From positions 2,442,501 through 2,506,500 of the forward strand of contig CM049320.1 of assembly GCA_026874595.1 (NCBI GenBank): 64,000 nt of DNA, written 5' to 3'. Each line of letters begins with the position of its first letter. The stretch's first letter is position 1. The translations under genes and the position numbers were made by a program. Shown in pieces: positions 43,109-57,400 of the stretch. This DNA comes from Sipunculus nudus. Taxonomy: Eukaryota > Annelida > Sipuncula > Golfingiida > Sipunculidae. Below the pieces are notes generated by a model. That model was not told the DNA's origin, ran no database searches, and worked only from the letters and a program-made list of their open reading frames with translations.

Positions 43109-45880
43109 GTCGTTCATTTAATTTTGAAACGTACTGTGTGCCATATGAAAAGGTATCAAGCAGAATTTATTTCAGCTAAAGAATGGATTCGTTAATTATA
43201 TACGAATTACTCTTTATACTAGCTAGTAGTATTAAAATTAAAAATTTAAAAGCTTAAACCATTGTTTTAACAGAGGAATGCGTATAATATATATGATCAC
43301 GCCCTGGGAATAGCCTATTGAGGTCACTCTTGTACAAAGATATGCAATCACATGACCTGTATGCCAGGTAATGATAATAAACGACTGCTCGTGAATTCTG
43401 GGAAGAGAGCATATTACATACATACACGATCATCTCAAATTATATCTGCCGCAAACAACTACAGAGAATTAAATGCATGTATCTACTAACCAGGCGAGTT
43501 TTTAAATATCTGATTGTGACGATTTTGCAGTTTTGGAATTAGGAATTCTGAGGTTGCCTTTTTATTCGTGAGGGTTATACAAATTCGTGATTCACACAAA
43601 CAAGCCGCACTCTGTACAGTACCTTTGTCTGGTGAGATCGCGAAAATGGAGCCATAGCGAAACACTTGAAGCATGAAAATCGCGAAATTATAATACCGCG
43701 AATATAAAGCCAACCATAGTAATCCGGCTCCCTCCCCAACATAGTGTTTGCTTTTGTCTTGGGCTGCCATGTTCTATTGATCATGTGATCTGTGACGTCA
43801 GCCACTGGCTTGTATACTCAAACATTCCAACGACCTTGCTGGATGACCAACCTGTGAGGCAACTAACAATTACGTCCTTAAAACAGGATTTATAAATAAT
43901 TAGAAGGAAGGATTTTTTTTGTATTAGTTGGGGTTCGCTTGGTGAGTGACATATATTCAATTGTATATATACATATCAGTTCTTCATTGACAAGACAGCA
44001 TGCATAAATTTATATTTCTAGACATACGTGTGATATTGCACGCCTTTCCTTTGATATCCCTGATTTATACGTGTGAAAAATATAAAGTTTTCCGTCCACC
44101 AAGTAAAATGCTGTACATAATGGCGTTACTGTGAAGGTACCTCATCGAAGACGTCATGTTGAACGTTTGTTATCTCTGACTGCCTGGTGTGAGCCCATGT
44201 TTACATATGTCGGCCATGTTGACATATTTTGTGATAACAGCCTTTCTGGGAATATCCCCTGGGAATTCCCCTGGTCAAAAGTTGTTGACATTGATTGTTT
44301 TTTCTACTTTTTTACTCTCATGCAGGGCATCATTCAAACAGTTTAATAAACACGCATATATACATGTTTGTTTGTACATATGTGTTACGGCCGTACATTC
44401 AGCTGTTCAAAAAACAGTTTCTTTGACAAACAGTTAATTTAAATCAACAAAAACAGAATAAATTCTGCATCAGGATTCACATTTTTGCATTTCCTGACTC
44501 CGACTGTAGTTGCTATGACAATATTGTGAACATGTAAATGGATATTTTGTTTTAAGTCGCATTTAACAAGGTGATGCATTTACAAAATGGTCTTCAGTAA
44601 AAGCCCACTGTAGATGTGTTATGTAGCTTTATATATTATGTCGTGTGTACCACTTGAATGCAAACTATATGTACATTCATATTTTATTAATATTGTGCAC
44701 TTTGGGATAAAATCTAAGCCGCAATGTAATTCAAAATGTAAGGCGTTGATGCCACCTTGGTACTGTTGCATGGAATTTCAGGGAAAGCAAGTTAAGCAAC
44801 ACCTTTCAGTTTGCTCAGTCATACGAGTTTAGTTTGTTCTATGAGAATAAACCACTTTACCTGCTACAATATAATATGTCAAGAGTCCAGTAAAGCACAT
44901 ATAAAGTTAATTTATGAACTACCGGTTTCAACTTTTATTACATTAATAGTTATGTATGAAATCAAGAATTTGTCTAAGTAATTTTAAAATGGAGTAATGG
45001 CACCTGATGTAAAAGTTTGCCACCGTGATGGAATTTAATGAACAGATTGTTACCTCTTGTACTTTTGTGACATATTTCAGGTTTTGTCTTACACAACAAT
45101 CTATCTTTACCTATGGATATACTTAAAACAGACCTGTATTATCAGCAGGCAACTTGGTATGAAATTTAATCCAACAGTACTCACTGCTAACAGGAAGAAA
45201 GGTTGATTCATAATTATTTAATATTCTTAAATAGGGAGATGGACAAACAAAGCTGATCACTTTATTTCCAATTCTGTTTAGACAGGAACAAAATGAATAT
45301 ATATTTGCATTAGATCCTTATTTTTTTTTATTATATCAGTATTTTTTTTAACTTTATATAATTTATACATTTGCAATATAACATATAAATCTGAATATGT
45401 AGGTTGATTCAAAACTCCAAATTGTATCAACACGTACCTCACAGCTTGCTCATATGACATTACATTATGCATACAGATTATTTTTTATCAAATTTTATAT
45501 AAATGTTTTATACATTTTGCAAAATAATAAATATCTAAAAAATATAACGAATCAGAATTCACAGTTCTTATTGCACTATTATTTATCCCTAATCCTAAAT
45601 CTATCCTATATCATAAAAGTATGAATACTGCTGGATTTAATGTAAGAATTATTTAAAAAGGAGAATTATTTCTTTACCATAACTTGGCATCTTCTGGATT
45701 ACTCCTTGAATTACTATTTCAAGAAAAATTCCGTCGGATACTTTGGAGTGGAAACAGCTATACAATGCTGGTAATGCACTTTAAACATTAAAAATTTTTG
45801 CATTACACTTTGTGTAAATTGCTGTAAGTATGTTTGTTTGGGAGAGGCGGGGAGTGATATGAGTATAACTTTACACCTAA
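41991..45880. other. Non-coding, no gene recognised; AG microsatellite
   Basis: An (AG)n tract lies at 43062-43105. ATCATGTGATCTGTGACGTC at 43769-43799 is shared with the duplicated unit at 49 kb. The many short frames (for example 43486-43805 minus, 44131-44437) lack domains and splice support. Confidence 0.45.
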
Positions 45881-46400
45881 AGAGGCATGCGTCATCTGTA
45901 CCTTAACCCATACTATCTCCGGAACGCTTTGCCAAATTTATGTAAACATTAGTTCCATGTCAAATGTTGGATTTAGCTTTTTGTGAAGCCACCTGCATTG
46001 ACTTATAGTTTACATGAAAACAGGAAACCATTGCAAATCTTCTTCTTCCTAAAACATTCAACAAAATTGTTTAACATTTCATGGATGATCCCAGAGACAA
46101 GCTTCCTCAAGTTTGTTCAAATGGTTCCAGTAAGGTGATTTTGGCCAAGTTACAGAAATTTGCATTTAGTCATTTGGCTCAAAAGCATACTAACATCACT
46201 GTTTTATGCAAGTGTTTGTCAAATGACTCATATTTGTTTGAGGTCTTTGAGGACCCACCTGGATCGACCTGTTTTTACAGGGGGGGGGGGGGGACTAGTA
46301 ATTTTAGCTTGTTTCAGCCCTTAATTTAAACATTTTTTATGGTACTGTCAAATCATATTGTTTAATATTTCATAAGAATGATCGCAGGGTCGAGTTTTCA
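45881..46400 (+). repeat. Dispersed repeat copy related to 38.8-39.2 kb
   Basis: Shares phrases in the same order with 38815-39240. It contains a poly-G run of 14 near 46280. CATTTCA..GATCCCAGAG near 46074 and ATTTCATAAGAATGATCGCAGG near 46367 suggest two internal units. Non-coding. Confidence 0.5.
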
Positions 46401-47235
46401 TTATTATTATAAGAAAGGTCGGGTTAATTGATTTTTGGTGGAGATTATATTGCCAATTGAGCTCATATCAAATTGAGGGCTGTGTTTCCTGCAAAACTGC
46501 TGTTTCGCATTCTTTAACATTACCCGATGTTTCTTTAGTGGCCTTTGTTCTAATTTGCTGAAATGATTTTTTTCTCTCAAGTATTAGACATTTATCAATG
46601 AAAGCTTTTCAAAGCTGGTAGATGTTTGTAATAATAGATTAGGAGGTCTGTGGATTTATATGCAAAGCCGTACAAACAGTATTGGTAATTGTTGTCCATG
46701 TCCATGTGTAAGACAAATCCATGAATTAAATTTATATTTATTCCGATATTGTTGTCAATAGGTATCTGTTATTATTCAACATATTTTGATACAAAAATCT
46801 GATGAATATTTTACCTTAAAAACCATTGTAGCCAAAGTCGTTCGGTGGGTATAAACAGATTGGACAATACGCTTAGATCATGGCAGCGTTTATAAATAAT
46901 TTTGATATGGTGACAACATTGTAATAGGGTTGGCAAGAGGCCAAGATTTTGTCTGTATCTATAAATAACTTTGGTAGACTATTTTAGAATTGTCAACAGG
47001 CCAAAAATGCCGTCACTGGAGTGGCTACACCTGGCACATTAGCTATGTTCAGGTGAGCTAGGCTTCCCCATCCCCACCTCATCCCCACCCCCAACTGGCA
47101 AGATGCATAAATATCTGTGCACAATGCCAGGATTAAAAGAAGGACTTGTGCTATCATTTAGCTGCTTCTGTATAACTGCTGTGGGTATTGCATTTTCAAG
47201 TTTAGTTCAGTATAGTGACGTGTTACCTGAATGCT
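46401..47235. other. Non-coding, no gene recognised
   Basis: Two imperfect repeats near 46880-47010 (TTTATAAATAATTTTG..AATAGGGTTGGCAAGAGGCCA and ATCTATAAATAACTTTG..GAATTGTCAACAGGCCA). Nothing coding. Confidence 0.35.
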
Positions 47236-47830
47236 AGAATGTCTATACATCTTGGATAGCTTTCTCGTACATTGGGATTGGGGTGCCACTAACATTCATT
47301 TTTGCGTAGAGTACATTCCTACATATTTCTCAGGGGTTGTTTGACACAAAAGCCTGAAATTGTCCATGTCCACACATCTCGAATAGTTTTTTCGTATTCA
47401 AGACTGGTAGCACCACCTCCAATTGATTTTGGGTTGCATGCATATGTGTTAATAACACAGTCGCCTGTAATTTTGCATGTCCATGCATCTACTATGGCTT
47501 TCTCGTGCACAAATCTGGTGGTGCCATATACAAGTATTTATGCACAGAATATATCCCTACCTATTTCTCAGCAGTGATTTGACATATCAGCCGAAAATTG
47601 TGTATGTACATACATCTCTGGTAGCATTGGGGTATACAAAAGTAGTGGCGTCAACTGCAATTTATATTGCCTGGCATACATCTGTGCTAATAAGTCAAGA
47701 AAAGTATGACATGTCTGCCTGAAATTTTGGATGTGACTGCATACATCATCGATGATTTTCTTGTACACAAGACTTTTGGCGCCACCAACAATAATTTTTG
47801 CGTAGTGTATATCCATGGAAAGGGTCTCAG
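47236..47830. repeat. Degenerate tandem repeat, five units of about 122 bp
   Basis: ATGTCTATACATC, ATGTCCACACATC, ATGTCCATGCATC, ATGTACATACATC and ATGTGACTGCATACATC start successive units near 47240, 47364, 47478, 47603 and 47730. Each is followed by a (T)TC(G)T(A)CAC/AC..GGTGCCA/GGCGCCACC phrase. Highly diverged. Non-coding. Confidence 0.7.
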
Positions 47831-48560
47831 GATGAAGTTTGTGTAATTAGTGCATAAACTCAGGTTCAAAATGTTTAGAACTTGCTTTGTACATGTACTT
47901 GTCACACATGTACTTGAGAAAATAACAAGCATTTGGTTGATTATTTTTCAAATGATGGTCAAGTATGTTATCAGGGAAGGATGTTTTCCTGATCTATGTC
48001 TCATTTCATTTCATTATATTAAATTCACGGATTCTCCAGAAAAAAAACCCTCAGTTTTTTAAGTACCGGCCGTAAGGAAAGAGCGTGGGTAAAAATGCCT
48101 GCTAAATTGAACGGCATTTGCGACTTGTTAGAGATCGTTACACATATGTACTGCGTTGGTTCAGGGGATATTTACATAATCTTTAATTTAAAATGGAATG
48201 ACGGCTTTTTCGGGTTTACTGGCGTCCGTTTCATGGATTTTCTATCCTGTGATTTGCGAAAGATGGCGCCCCAGTTTCGATCAAAGTGTGTCAGCTTGTT
48301 CACATGAACAGGTTTAATTTGCTATACAAGTTCCGTGCTTATGTAATATGTTTGTATTAAGATGACGAATACACTAAATATATCGTTTGGATGAGTTCTG
48401 ATCTAACTCACGTTGTTTCACACGCATCATTTATGTTCTTTGGTATGCTTGGATTGCTGCAGTGTCAACAAGTGCCGTTATCTTAGTAGACGGGGTATTA
48501 CAAATATATCTTAATAATCAATTTTGAGAGCTCCGGGGGGAGCTCATGACGTTAAATACA

Positions 48561-48610
<50 letters not shown>

Positions 48611-48938
48611 CGGTGTATAGCCGGTATTTATCTTTTTATACTTAATGATACGAGAAGAATGTCAACATTTCCGTACCAATGTTCATTGTATTGCTGTTTG
48701 AATGAAGGGGTTCGGAGACCATTTACGTTTTTTGGTTAAATTAATGAAAATATCAGGGAATCCTATGAACTGCAGATAAAAGGGAATTATCATTAAATGA
48801 ACGTCATATAGTAATTTTACAGTTAATTTTACACCATTTAACACGTTTTACTGTTTCGCACGTTTCACATATGTTATGAGCAAGTTACATATGCCTATCA
48901 GTGAACACACAAACTGGATTTACAAAATTGAGCGAGAA
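47831..48938. other. Non-coding, with AT microsatellite
   Basis: An (AT)n tract covers 48562-48607. A 70-codon frame starts at ATG 48095 but matches nothing I know and has no flanking splice signal I would trust. Confidence 0.4.
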
Positions 48939-49400
48939 GTGGCCTTAATGGATATGAAATAGTCTTATATACGAATGCCGTGACTTTCTCAGAGATTTTG
49001 TTTTTTATTGCCAGAAAAAATCATGTGATTTGTGACGTCAGCCATTGACTTACCCGGAAGCCTTTACCCATTCTGACTAGTTTGGTCGGAGGCAGACAAA
49101 TCCCGTGTTGCACGTTTCAAATTGGTCTTGGAAGAGGCATTTAAGTCTTCTATTGGTTCGAGTCAGCTTGTGGCCTTAATGGATATGAAATATTCTTATA
49201 TACGAATGCCGTGACTTTCTCAGAGATTTTGTTTTTTATTGCCAGAAAAAATCATGTGATTTGTGACGTCAGCCATTGACTTACCCGGAAGCCTTTACCC
49301 ATTCTGACTAGTTTGGTCGGAGGCAGACAAATCCCGTGTTGCACGTTTCAAATTGGTCTTGGAAGAGGCATTTAAGTCTTCTATTGGTTCGAGTCAGCTT
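48939..49400. repeat. Near-perfect tandem duplication, 2 x 231 bp
   Basis: 48939-49169 and 49170-49400 are identical except AATAGTC versus AATATTC. Each unit holds a TGTGACGTCAGCCATTGACT phrase, shared with 43783. The identity indicates a recent duplication or an assembly duplication. Confidence 0.95.
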
Positions 49401-50745
49401 GGTCTGTAAAATGTAAAATAACTGATTACCGTCAAGACAGCATGTAATGAAATTCAAAGACTTACATATTGATCTCTCTTTGATCTGATATAATTCCTGT
49501 TTAACCTCAACAGCTAAAAGGAAAATACACTGTCCACCAAGCAAATTCCTGGGCATTATAACCAATGAAAAAAACCAATTGGCAAAAACATTTTTTTATC
49601 GCAATATCATATTTGCCACAGGCTTTGTGTAACTGTTCGTGGAAACTATTGTTGCCATAGCAAAGCCAGGTAAAAGCAACAGCGGTAGTCCGAAACCTGT
49701 GCAGCCTCAATATCAAGACTCATTTAATTATCTGACTGACATTAATGGATGTAGAGACGGAGAAGTAAATTATTCAAGATTTATATTATGATTTACCTAA
49801 AGTTATATATAAGGAAAATGGCATTAAATGTAGATAAAAAATCATTGTTGTCCTCACATGATAACTGTATGTCTTATCCTCGTGCAATCTTCCGCTAGCC
49901 ACCAAAACCTGCCCTTTAACAAGGTTAAGACTGAGGCTGTTAATGACATATAGCGCACATTAAACAAATGTGACCTAGACACCCAAGCTCATCTTACCTC
50001 AGGGATAATCGTTTCCTACATGTAAACACATTTCTGGGAATCCCTGGCGATATCGATTTCGAGGATTGCTCAACAAGTCAGGTGCTGTGACTGCTAGTTC
50101 CCCTGTGAGTTCTTTAACTAGTTGCTGTAGAGTCTGCGACCACATTCAGTGAAGGTAGGGACACCATTCTATACTTCAGCTCTTAAATACTGAGATGATA
50201 ACACATACCTTGAAAATAAACATATTATATCATATGGCATAAACTCAGAATATTAACTCCAGTAGTTCATGCATGACACATTCATGTCATGTGGTCATGT
50301 ATAGAAGAGGTATTGATTTTTTTTATGTTCAAAACAAATTGTTATGTGATGAATCAAATACGAAGGATAATTCACCATTTAAAGATCATACACATTTTTC
50401 GTTACGTCTATTTAAAACTCATGCATTTCACTCAGATCCCATTTTAAAAAAAACACGAAGAATCGTGTGTGTTCCTGCTTAAGTACTATGAACCTTGACA
50501 AGGGTTTATTGTGAATGACAACCACTTTGATCAACAGAATCTTACTAATTTTGTTTTCATATTTGCAACTTTAAAGTGATTTTAATGCACGATTTTACAT
50601 CTGGCATTTGAGAGACCCGTGTACCCAAGTATGTTGGCCCAGCTTAGGCACGGTCAGTGGCACGTGCCGTGTTTGCTGGCTATCAGGTGTTAAGAACTTT
50701 AAGCCAACTGGATTTACGTCCTTTACGCACCACCATAAGTTCAAT
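49401..50745. other. Non-coding, no gene recognised
   Basis: Scattered 60-85-codon frames without domains. No repeat family is evident. Confidence 0.4.
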
Positions 50746-51425
<680 letters not shown>

Positions 51426-51778
51426 GGGGGTGGAGTTATATGAATAGCCGTGCTGGTTCATTGTATATAATAAAGCATGACGATACCGACTTTCCTGTAT
51501 ATTCATGTTCCACATCTCTCTTTCTCTCTGTATATGTGTAATAAATTAACTTAATATTATTAATATATATATTATTCTTTTAACTATGAAACATTCCCTG
51601 GTCAGATTTATCGAAATATGTAAACATTTATAATGAAGTAGTAATCTTTGATTGATTAGGTTGATAAAAGTAATACAAATAATAAAAACGCAAGTCGGAC
51701 GTCATGAGATTACATGCTTCATTGTTTAATTGTCATAAGTATTTTTTTAATATAAGCGATATGATGATATTCTTGTAG
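51426..51778. other. Upstream of the CARD-ANK start; no clear promoter
   Basis: AT-rich. ATGATATTCTTGTAG ends at 51778 as a plausible splice acceptor just before the start codon, so an upstream untranslated exon is likely. Nothing else recognisable. Confidence 0.4.
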
Positions 51779-51788
51779 CCCAAGGGCA

Positions 51789-51956
51789 ATGGCATATTCC
51801 ATACCAAAAATGTCCAAACCAATGAGCAGTGACCACATAAGGAGGCTACAGCGGGCCTCGCCGGATATTTTACAATACCTTCACCTTGGCGGACCAATCC
51901 TGGCCAATTGTGTAGCAGAAGAAATCATAAGTGAAGAACAGAAAGACGAAATCAAG
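51789..51956 (+). CDS. CARD-ANK exon 1 (N terminus and first half of CARD)
   Basis: 56 codons beginning MAYSIPKMSKPMSSDHIRRL. The hydrophobic pattern DILQYLHLGGPILANCVAEE followed by IISEEQKDEIK matches CARD helices 1-3. Donor AAG|GTATAC. Confidence 0.8.
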
Positions 51957-52251
51957 GTATACTTCAAAGGTCCATATATGAACTCATATGAATAAATATG
52001 AATAAATAACACGTTCATCCTACCATTATATCTCAGAACAGTTCAAGTCTATTCTTTCGATGTTTACGTTAACTGGCATGACTACCACTGGTGTCACGGG
52101 TAGGTGTGCACACGCATGCGTTTAAGGAATGTAAATTTAGACGTTTGCAGATTTCTGTTTGTAATTTTTATTTGTGCCAATTCTATTAAAGAAATAGAAG
52201 TATATAAAAATAATTTTCATTTTTATTAGATAATGAAAATATTTATGCAAG

Positions 52252-52287
<36 letters not shown>

Positions 52288-54410
52288 TATTATTATTATT
52301 ATTATTATTATCATATATTAAGTCGAAGCCTACGATGGATCAGAAGGCTGAATGCTTGTTGGGCCATTTACTGAGGCGTCCCGATGACTGCTTTGACAAA
52401 TTTGTGAAAATATTGCATAGACACAAGCAGGGTCATGTTGCTGCTACCTTCGAAGATTCAGACGTAAGTCTTCGTTTTACATCAAATGTTATTATTGTTT
52501 TGAAGCCTTTTAGTTTGAAACCTCCTCTATAATACAGACACCTTGGATATCCATAGATATGCCCAGTATACGGAGGTCATGACCGGAACATAAATAATGA
52601 GGGAGGAAATTGGGATTAACAAAAACTGCCAAATGAATGAAGGTGGCCACCATAAGGAAGTGCCCTCCAGGAGAGGTTCTACAGGAACTTGTTTATGGCG
52701 TACGATGTATTTACAGCATATTCACGATAATAAATTTCGATAGATAATAATTATCAAGAATCTTACGCTCTTTACAAAGCGCTTTACCTATCGGCCTACT
52801 ACCTATATCGTAAGCGCTGTTTGTTATGACCTCGTATCCTGAATTGCTACACCAGAGGGGAGCACTGTATTTTTGACCAATCATATGAGATCTTGTGCTA
52901 GAAATCAAAGCCAAGCGAGTAATACACGGAGCCAATGTTGTTTATTTCGTTATGAGTGACAGCGCATCGCCCTGGTAACCGTCTGAACAGGCCACAGGCT
53001 CAGAGGGAATGGCCCCAGACGTGGTTTGCTTAGGGCCTTGGGCACATAGGATGCCCGGCCGGTGAGCTGTCATTCAAAAGAAACGTAGCAACAAAGGCTG
53101 CTTGCACACCTCGTAGGCTGGTTTCAGTTCTGCAGACAACAGATACATGGCTACGCTAACACAGTCACAATGTCATAATTGAATCGGTCGATGATGCGAG
53201 AATGCAGAGGAAGCAATTAAAATTCGACCATAAACTGTCATCAAACGCTTGAAGAGCAGCAATGGGCGGAGTCAGGATGCCTGTCGAAGGTTTGTTTTTT
53301 GGCATCCGGTTGGCTGTTTGTCAAATCATACGCATGTTTTTTTTTTCAGCTGACAACGAACCGCCATCTGGTGTCTAAATGTTTCATAAACGGTCAAAGC
53401 AGGCTACGGGAAAATTAGTTGCTTCTCTAGAAGCGCAAGATTTCCGCTGGCTCGGGAGCGTACAAGATTCTTTATTCAAGTCTTTATTTGAATCAAGGAG
53501 CTGTTTACAGACTTAGTATTGATATGGTATATGGTGTTTGCTCGTAAGTTATCCTCATGTTGTACTTGGGTATATATATATTTGGCTTATTTCTTCTGAT
53601 ATTTGGGGTTTTGGGCACCCTGAACTTGTCAACACGCTACCAGTGTTGACCAAAACGCCATATTCCACTTTAAATATTTAAGAGAGAGAATATAATACCT
53701 TAGCTGTCATATTATAGTTAAATATTCCTTAGGCAAATTTATTCATAACCAACTTGAGCTATCAATATTAATTGATATCGCAACCATTATATTTGAGATG
53801 TTGAAATTTAAGATACAGGGGGTTATGGTAGACTCTCCTTGTAAACACCAAAGTAAGCCACTGTGACCTATCTATATGTGCTATGTTTGTTATTCATGTG
53901 TCAGATTCAGCTGAGCTATAGGGTCCACGGGTCACCTGTCTCAGAAATGCTATGTACTGTTTTATACTCATTTTGATCATTCTTATATATCTGATTGTGA
54001 CGGATAAATGGTTTCATGAAGAGTAGATATTTGTTACATACACTAAAATATATTGTTATACACAACCTTTTTTTCAGGTTTACTCTCCAATTCAAGGCTT
54101 TGATGAGGAGACTGATATTGGAAAATATTTAACACTTATGAAAGCATTGCAACAAGGACAGGTTAGTAAATTTTGTCCTAAAAAGTATAGAATAAATATA
54201 AAGTTGATCATGACTTTTGGTTCCTTTATCTAAGGTTACATAAAATTACAATTAAAATTTTCACTAAATAATTCTTTTCTTTTAAAGAAGCTAAAGGCGC
54301 TAAATAATCATAACAGATCTAAACAGATGAGTCTTTTGTGCTGGATTAACGTGTCAATTGTCATTTCATCAGTCTTTCTGAGGTTCTTGGGTAAAGCATA
54401 AAAAACAAAC

Positions 54411-54468
<58 letters not shown>

Positions 54469-57400
54469 CAAATACACCCAGCAGGAATCTTGCTAGCTGT
54501 GGATGACCTTAACTGCTTATTATGATTTTACTTTAACATATATTATGGTGATGTTCTCTTTTATCCACTTAAATGTTATGACTAGAATCATATTTAATGT
54601 GTATGGAATTTTAAGCAGGTGAAAGGGCCGGTAGAGGGCGAGATATGGGTCATGTATTTTGGACACATTTTCTGAACGCCTCAGTTACTTCTGAAAAGGA
54701 CCGAGAAGTTAGCTATTGCAACAGTCTGCCTTATTCATGAGTTAGGCTAGAGCTAAATCTTTCTTAGTATCGGTATGAAATGTGTAAAAAAAAAGGCTCC
54801 AGAAACAGCCTGTGGTACCCAAAACTTCACTGACCACTTCCATGAGAAAGTTCCACTAAGAACCACTTTCTGCCTTTAATTAGTAAGATATAACCTCAGC
54901 CATGCGAGTATTCGAAACGATATTTAATTAATATTTCTCTCTTTTTCAAGTGATAACAGGCATATTTTTCCATTATTTTACCAAAATAATGGTAAATATA
55001 AAACAGGTCCAAAGTTATTGTGGCCATAAGTGCCTGATCAAGCTTTCTTCAAAATAGGGCTGAGCACAGCTACCTTTGAATCTTCTGCTAAAACTTCACA
55101 GATTGATTTATTGACATGTAAAAAAAATAATAGGGTTCCAAAATGTGTGGGTAAGACATTCTGATTCAATATGGAAGTGTTCATCAACTCCTACAGGCAG
55201 ACGCTTTAGATAATCCATCATCATTGATTGTAATCAATCACAACATCATCACCTATGGGAAATGCTGTTACTTCCTTTCTGAAATATCTTGGTTCCTTTA
55301 GCTTGTGGTACATAAAAGGTCTTTAGGCTAAGATAAATGGGTAATATATTCTGATGCCGAATTAAGGGAAATCAGATATGCTCATGCCAAACCTGATGAC
55401 TAGGATAGGCTAGTTAACTGTTTGCTCTCGTACATGACTTCTTCAAGAGTCTGGTTGCTTAAATAATGTGTCCTGTGTGCTTTGATTAACATGACTAATG
55501 TTCATCCCTATAATAGACTTTAATTGTTTGAACCAAAATCTTACCTTTTGTATGCTTTACGTTATAGGACGGTGGTGCATCGGGACAGCGAGCATCCCTC
55601 GATGAACAGCTGTTTCGATTGTTTCAGAATTCACAGACCAAGAAAAGGGTATAGGAGATGTGCCTTTTAAAAACATATACAGATAACTCTCATAATAAAA
55701 GCAATCCAGATCTCGAATATTTTTTTAAACATGTTGATTTGTAAACGAATCAAAGCGCCTTCGTTTCATCCAATTAAATATAGCAACTCGGATAAGTATC
55801 AACATATGAAAAACAATAACTCGACTTTGCCAGGTGGTTAAGATGTATTGATGAATGCTTTTAGGAACCTTTAAAGGCAATCAACCATGGAACTGCGGCA
55901 AAACAACCAATATTAGACCTATTTACAGCAATCAACTACCAAGACAAGGTTGGTGATCATGTATTGAAGAAAAGCTTTTTATTCTCTCTGCACAATAACA
56001 TATATGTGTGAACGCCGGTTTAAATATAGATTTTATATCGCTAAACTCTCTCTGATCACTTGAAGTACAACCTTTCAATGTTAATTAGATCTTAATTGGA
56101 TCTCAATTTATAACTTTATATTTCGTTCTATAGGGTGGGGCCACGCCTCTATGGTATGCTATTTCAACCAGCAATCATCGTATGGTGGAACTTTTAATTG
56201 ATAAAGGCGCTGATCCGAACCAGAAATGTTTTGTGAGTAATGATTATAAATTCCCATTATTAATGATTTACTTGCTTTTGACAGGATTCAAAAGTGATGG
56301 TCTTCTAATTCACTGACTATTTGTCAATTTGTTTTGAAAAATAGTGTTCCAACCTTTGTATCGCATTTCTGAATAACCTATTTTGAAACATTTGTATACA
56401 TTCCATAAATTGTTATCGTATTAAACGTCAAAAAGATATTACTAACTGACTTTTTATTATATGGTTAAGGTAACAATTAAGTTTTAAATTTTTACTCTGG
56501 TCATTTTAGTTATTATTTTATAGGTACATGTCGAACAAAGGTACACAGACTTATTTGACTATTTCCCTCAGGTATTGTGGTATTGGAAAGATAAGATAAG
56601 TTAAATTTAAGGAACAAATGTATATAGGTAATGCATGTGACTGGGCAGTCAATATGAGTCAACGTTTCGTTCTTCAGTGTAATAAAGCATAGTTTTTGTG
56701 GAAGTGTTGTTGAAAACATTCCGAATTTTTTAAAAAGAAAACTACTTCTTACAGATGGAAATGCCAGCACTGATCAGTAGCTTGATTTTACTTGACATAG
56801 AAATGGTAAAAACTTTAGTCCAAAAAGGTGCTGAGGTTGATTCCGACATGAAGGTGAGCAATAAAACACATTAGTCTATAATATAAATCAGTACTGACTT
56901 CTTGTTAATAAGTTAAGAAAATATAATTTTACAAGACTTTTAACGAATTTTATTATACCATTTGTTGGCATATTTTATGTGTGTTCAACTGCCATACTTT
57001 ATAGCTAAAAAGAGTGTCACCTTAGGCAACACATAAATCGATTAAAATAAGATGGACTGAAAATGAAACGTTACAACAGTTAAAAATTCCGATGTTTGAT
57101 ATTGAACACCATTTTGGAAATTAATGAAAAATTGTCTGAAATTCTTATCAGAGTGATTAAGGTGACTCTATCCTAAGTTCAGATATAAAGATATCATACT
57201 CATTATCATGGATTAACTACTGAATATATACTTCCAGGGTAAAATGCCACCGCTTCTATGTGCAGCAAAAATGGGTTGGCGAGAATGTGTTGGATACCTG
57301 TGTGATAATGGAGCTGCGATAGACAGAGAAGATGGTGTAAGACAATATTTCTTTTCCACGTAATACCTTACCCGTTTATTTCTCCTATAAAAAATAAAGA

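Noticed and set aside
43486-43805. Two overlapping minus-strand ORFs of 76-94 codons
   Set aside because: They overlap in different frames, and neither has a domain or splice context.
48095-48307. 70-codon ORF with a fair ATG
   Set aside because: No domain, no homology recognised, and no convincing splice sites.
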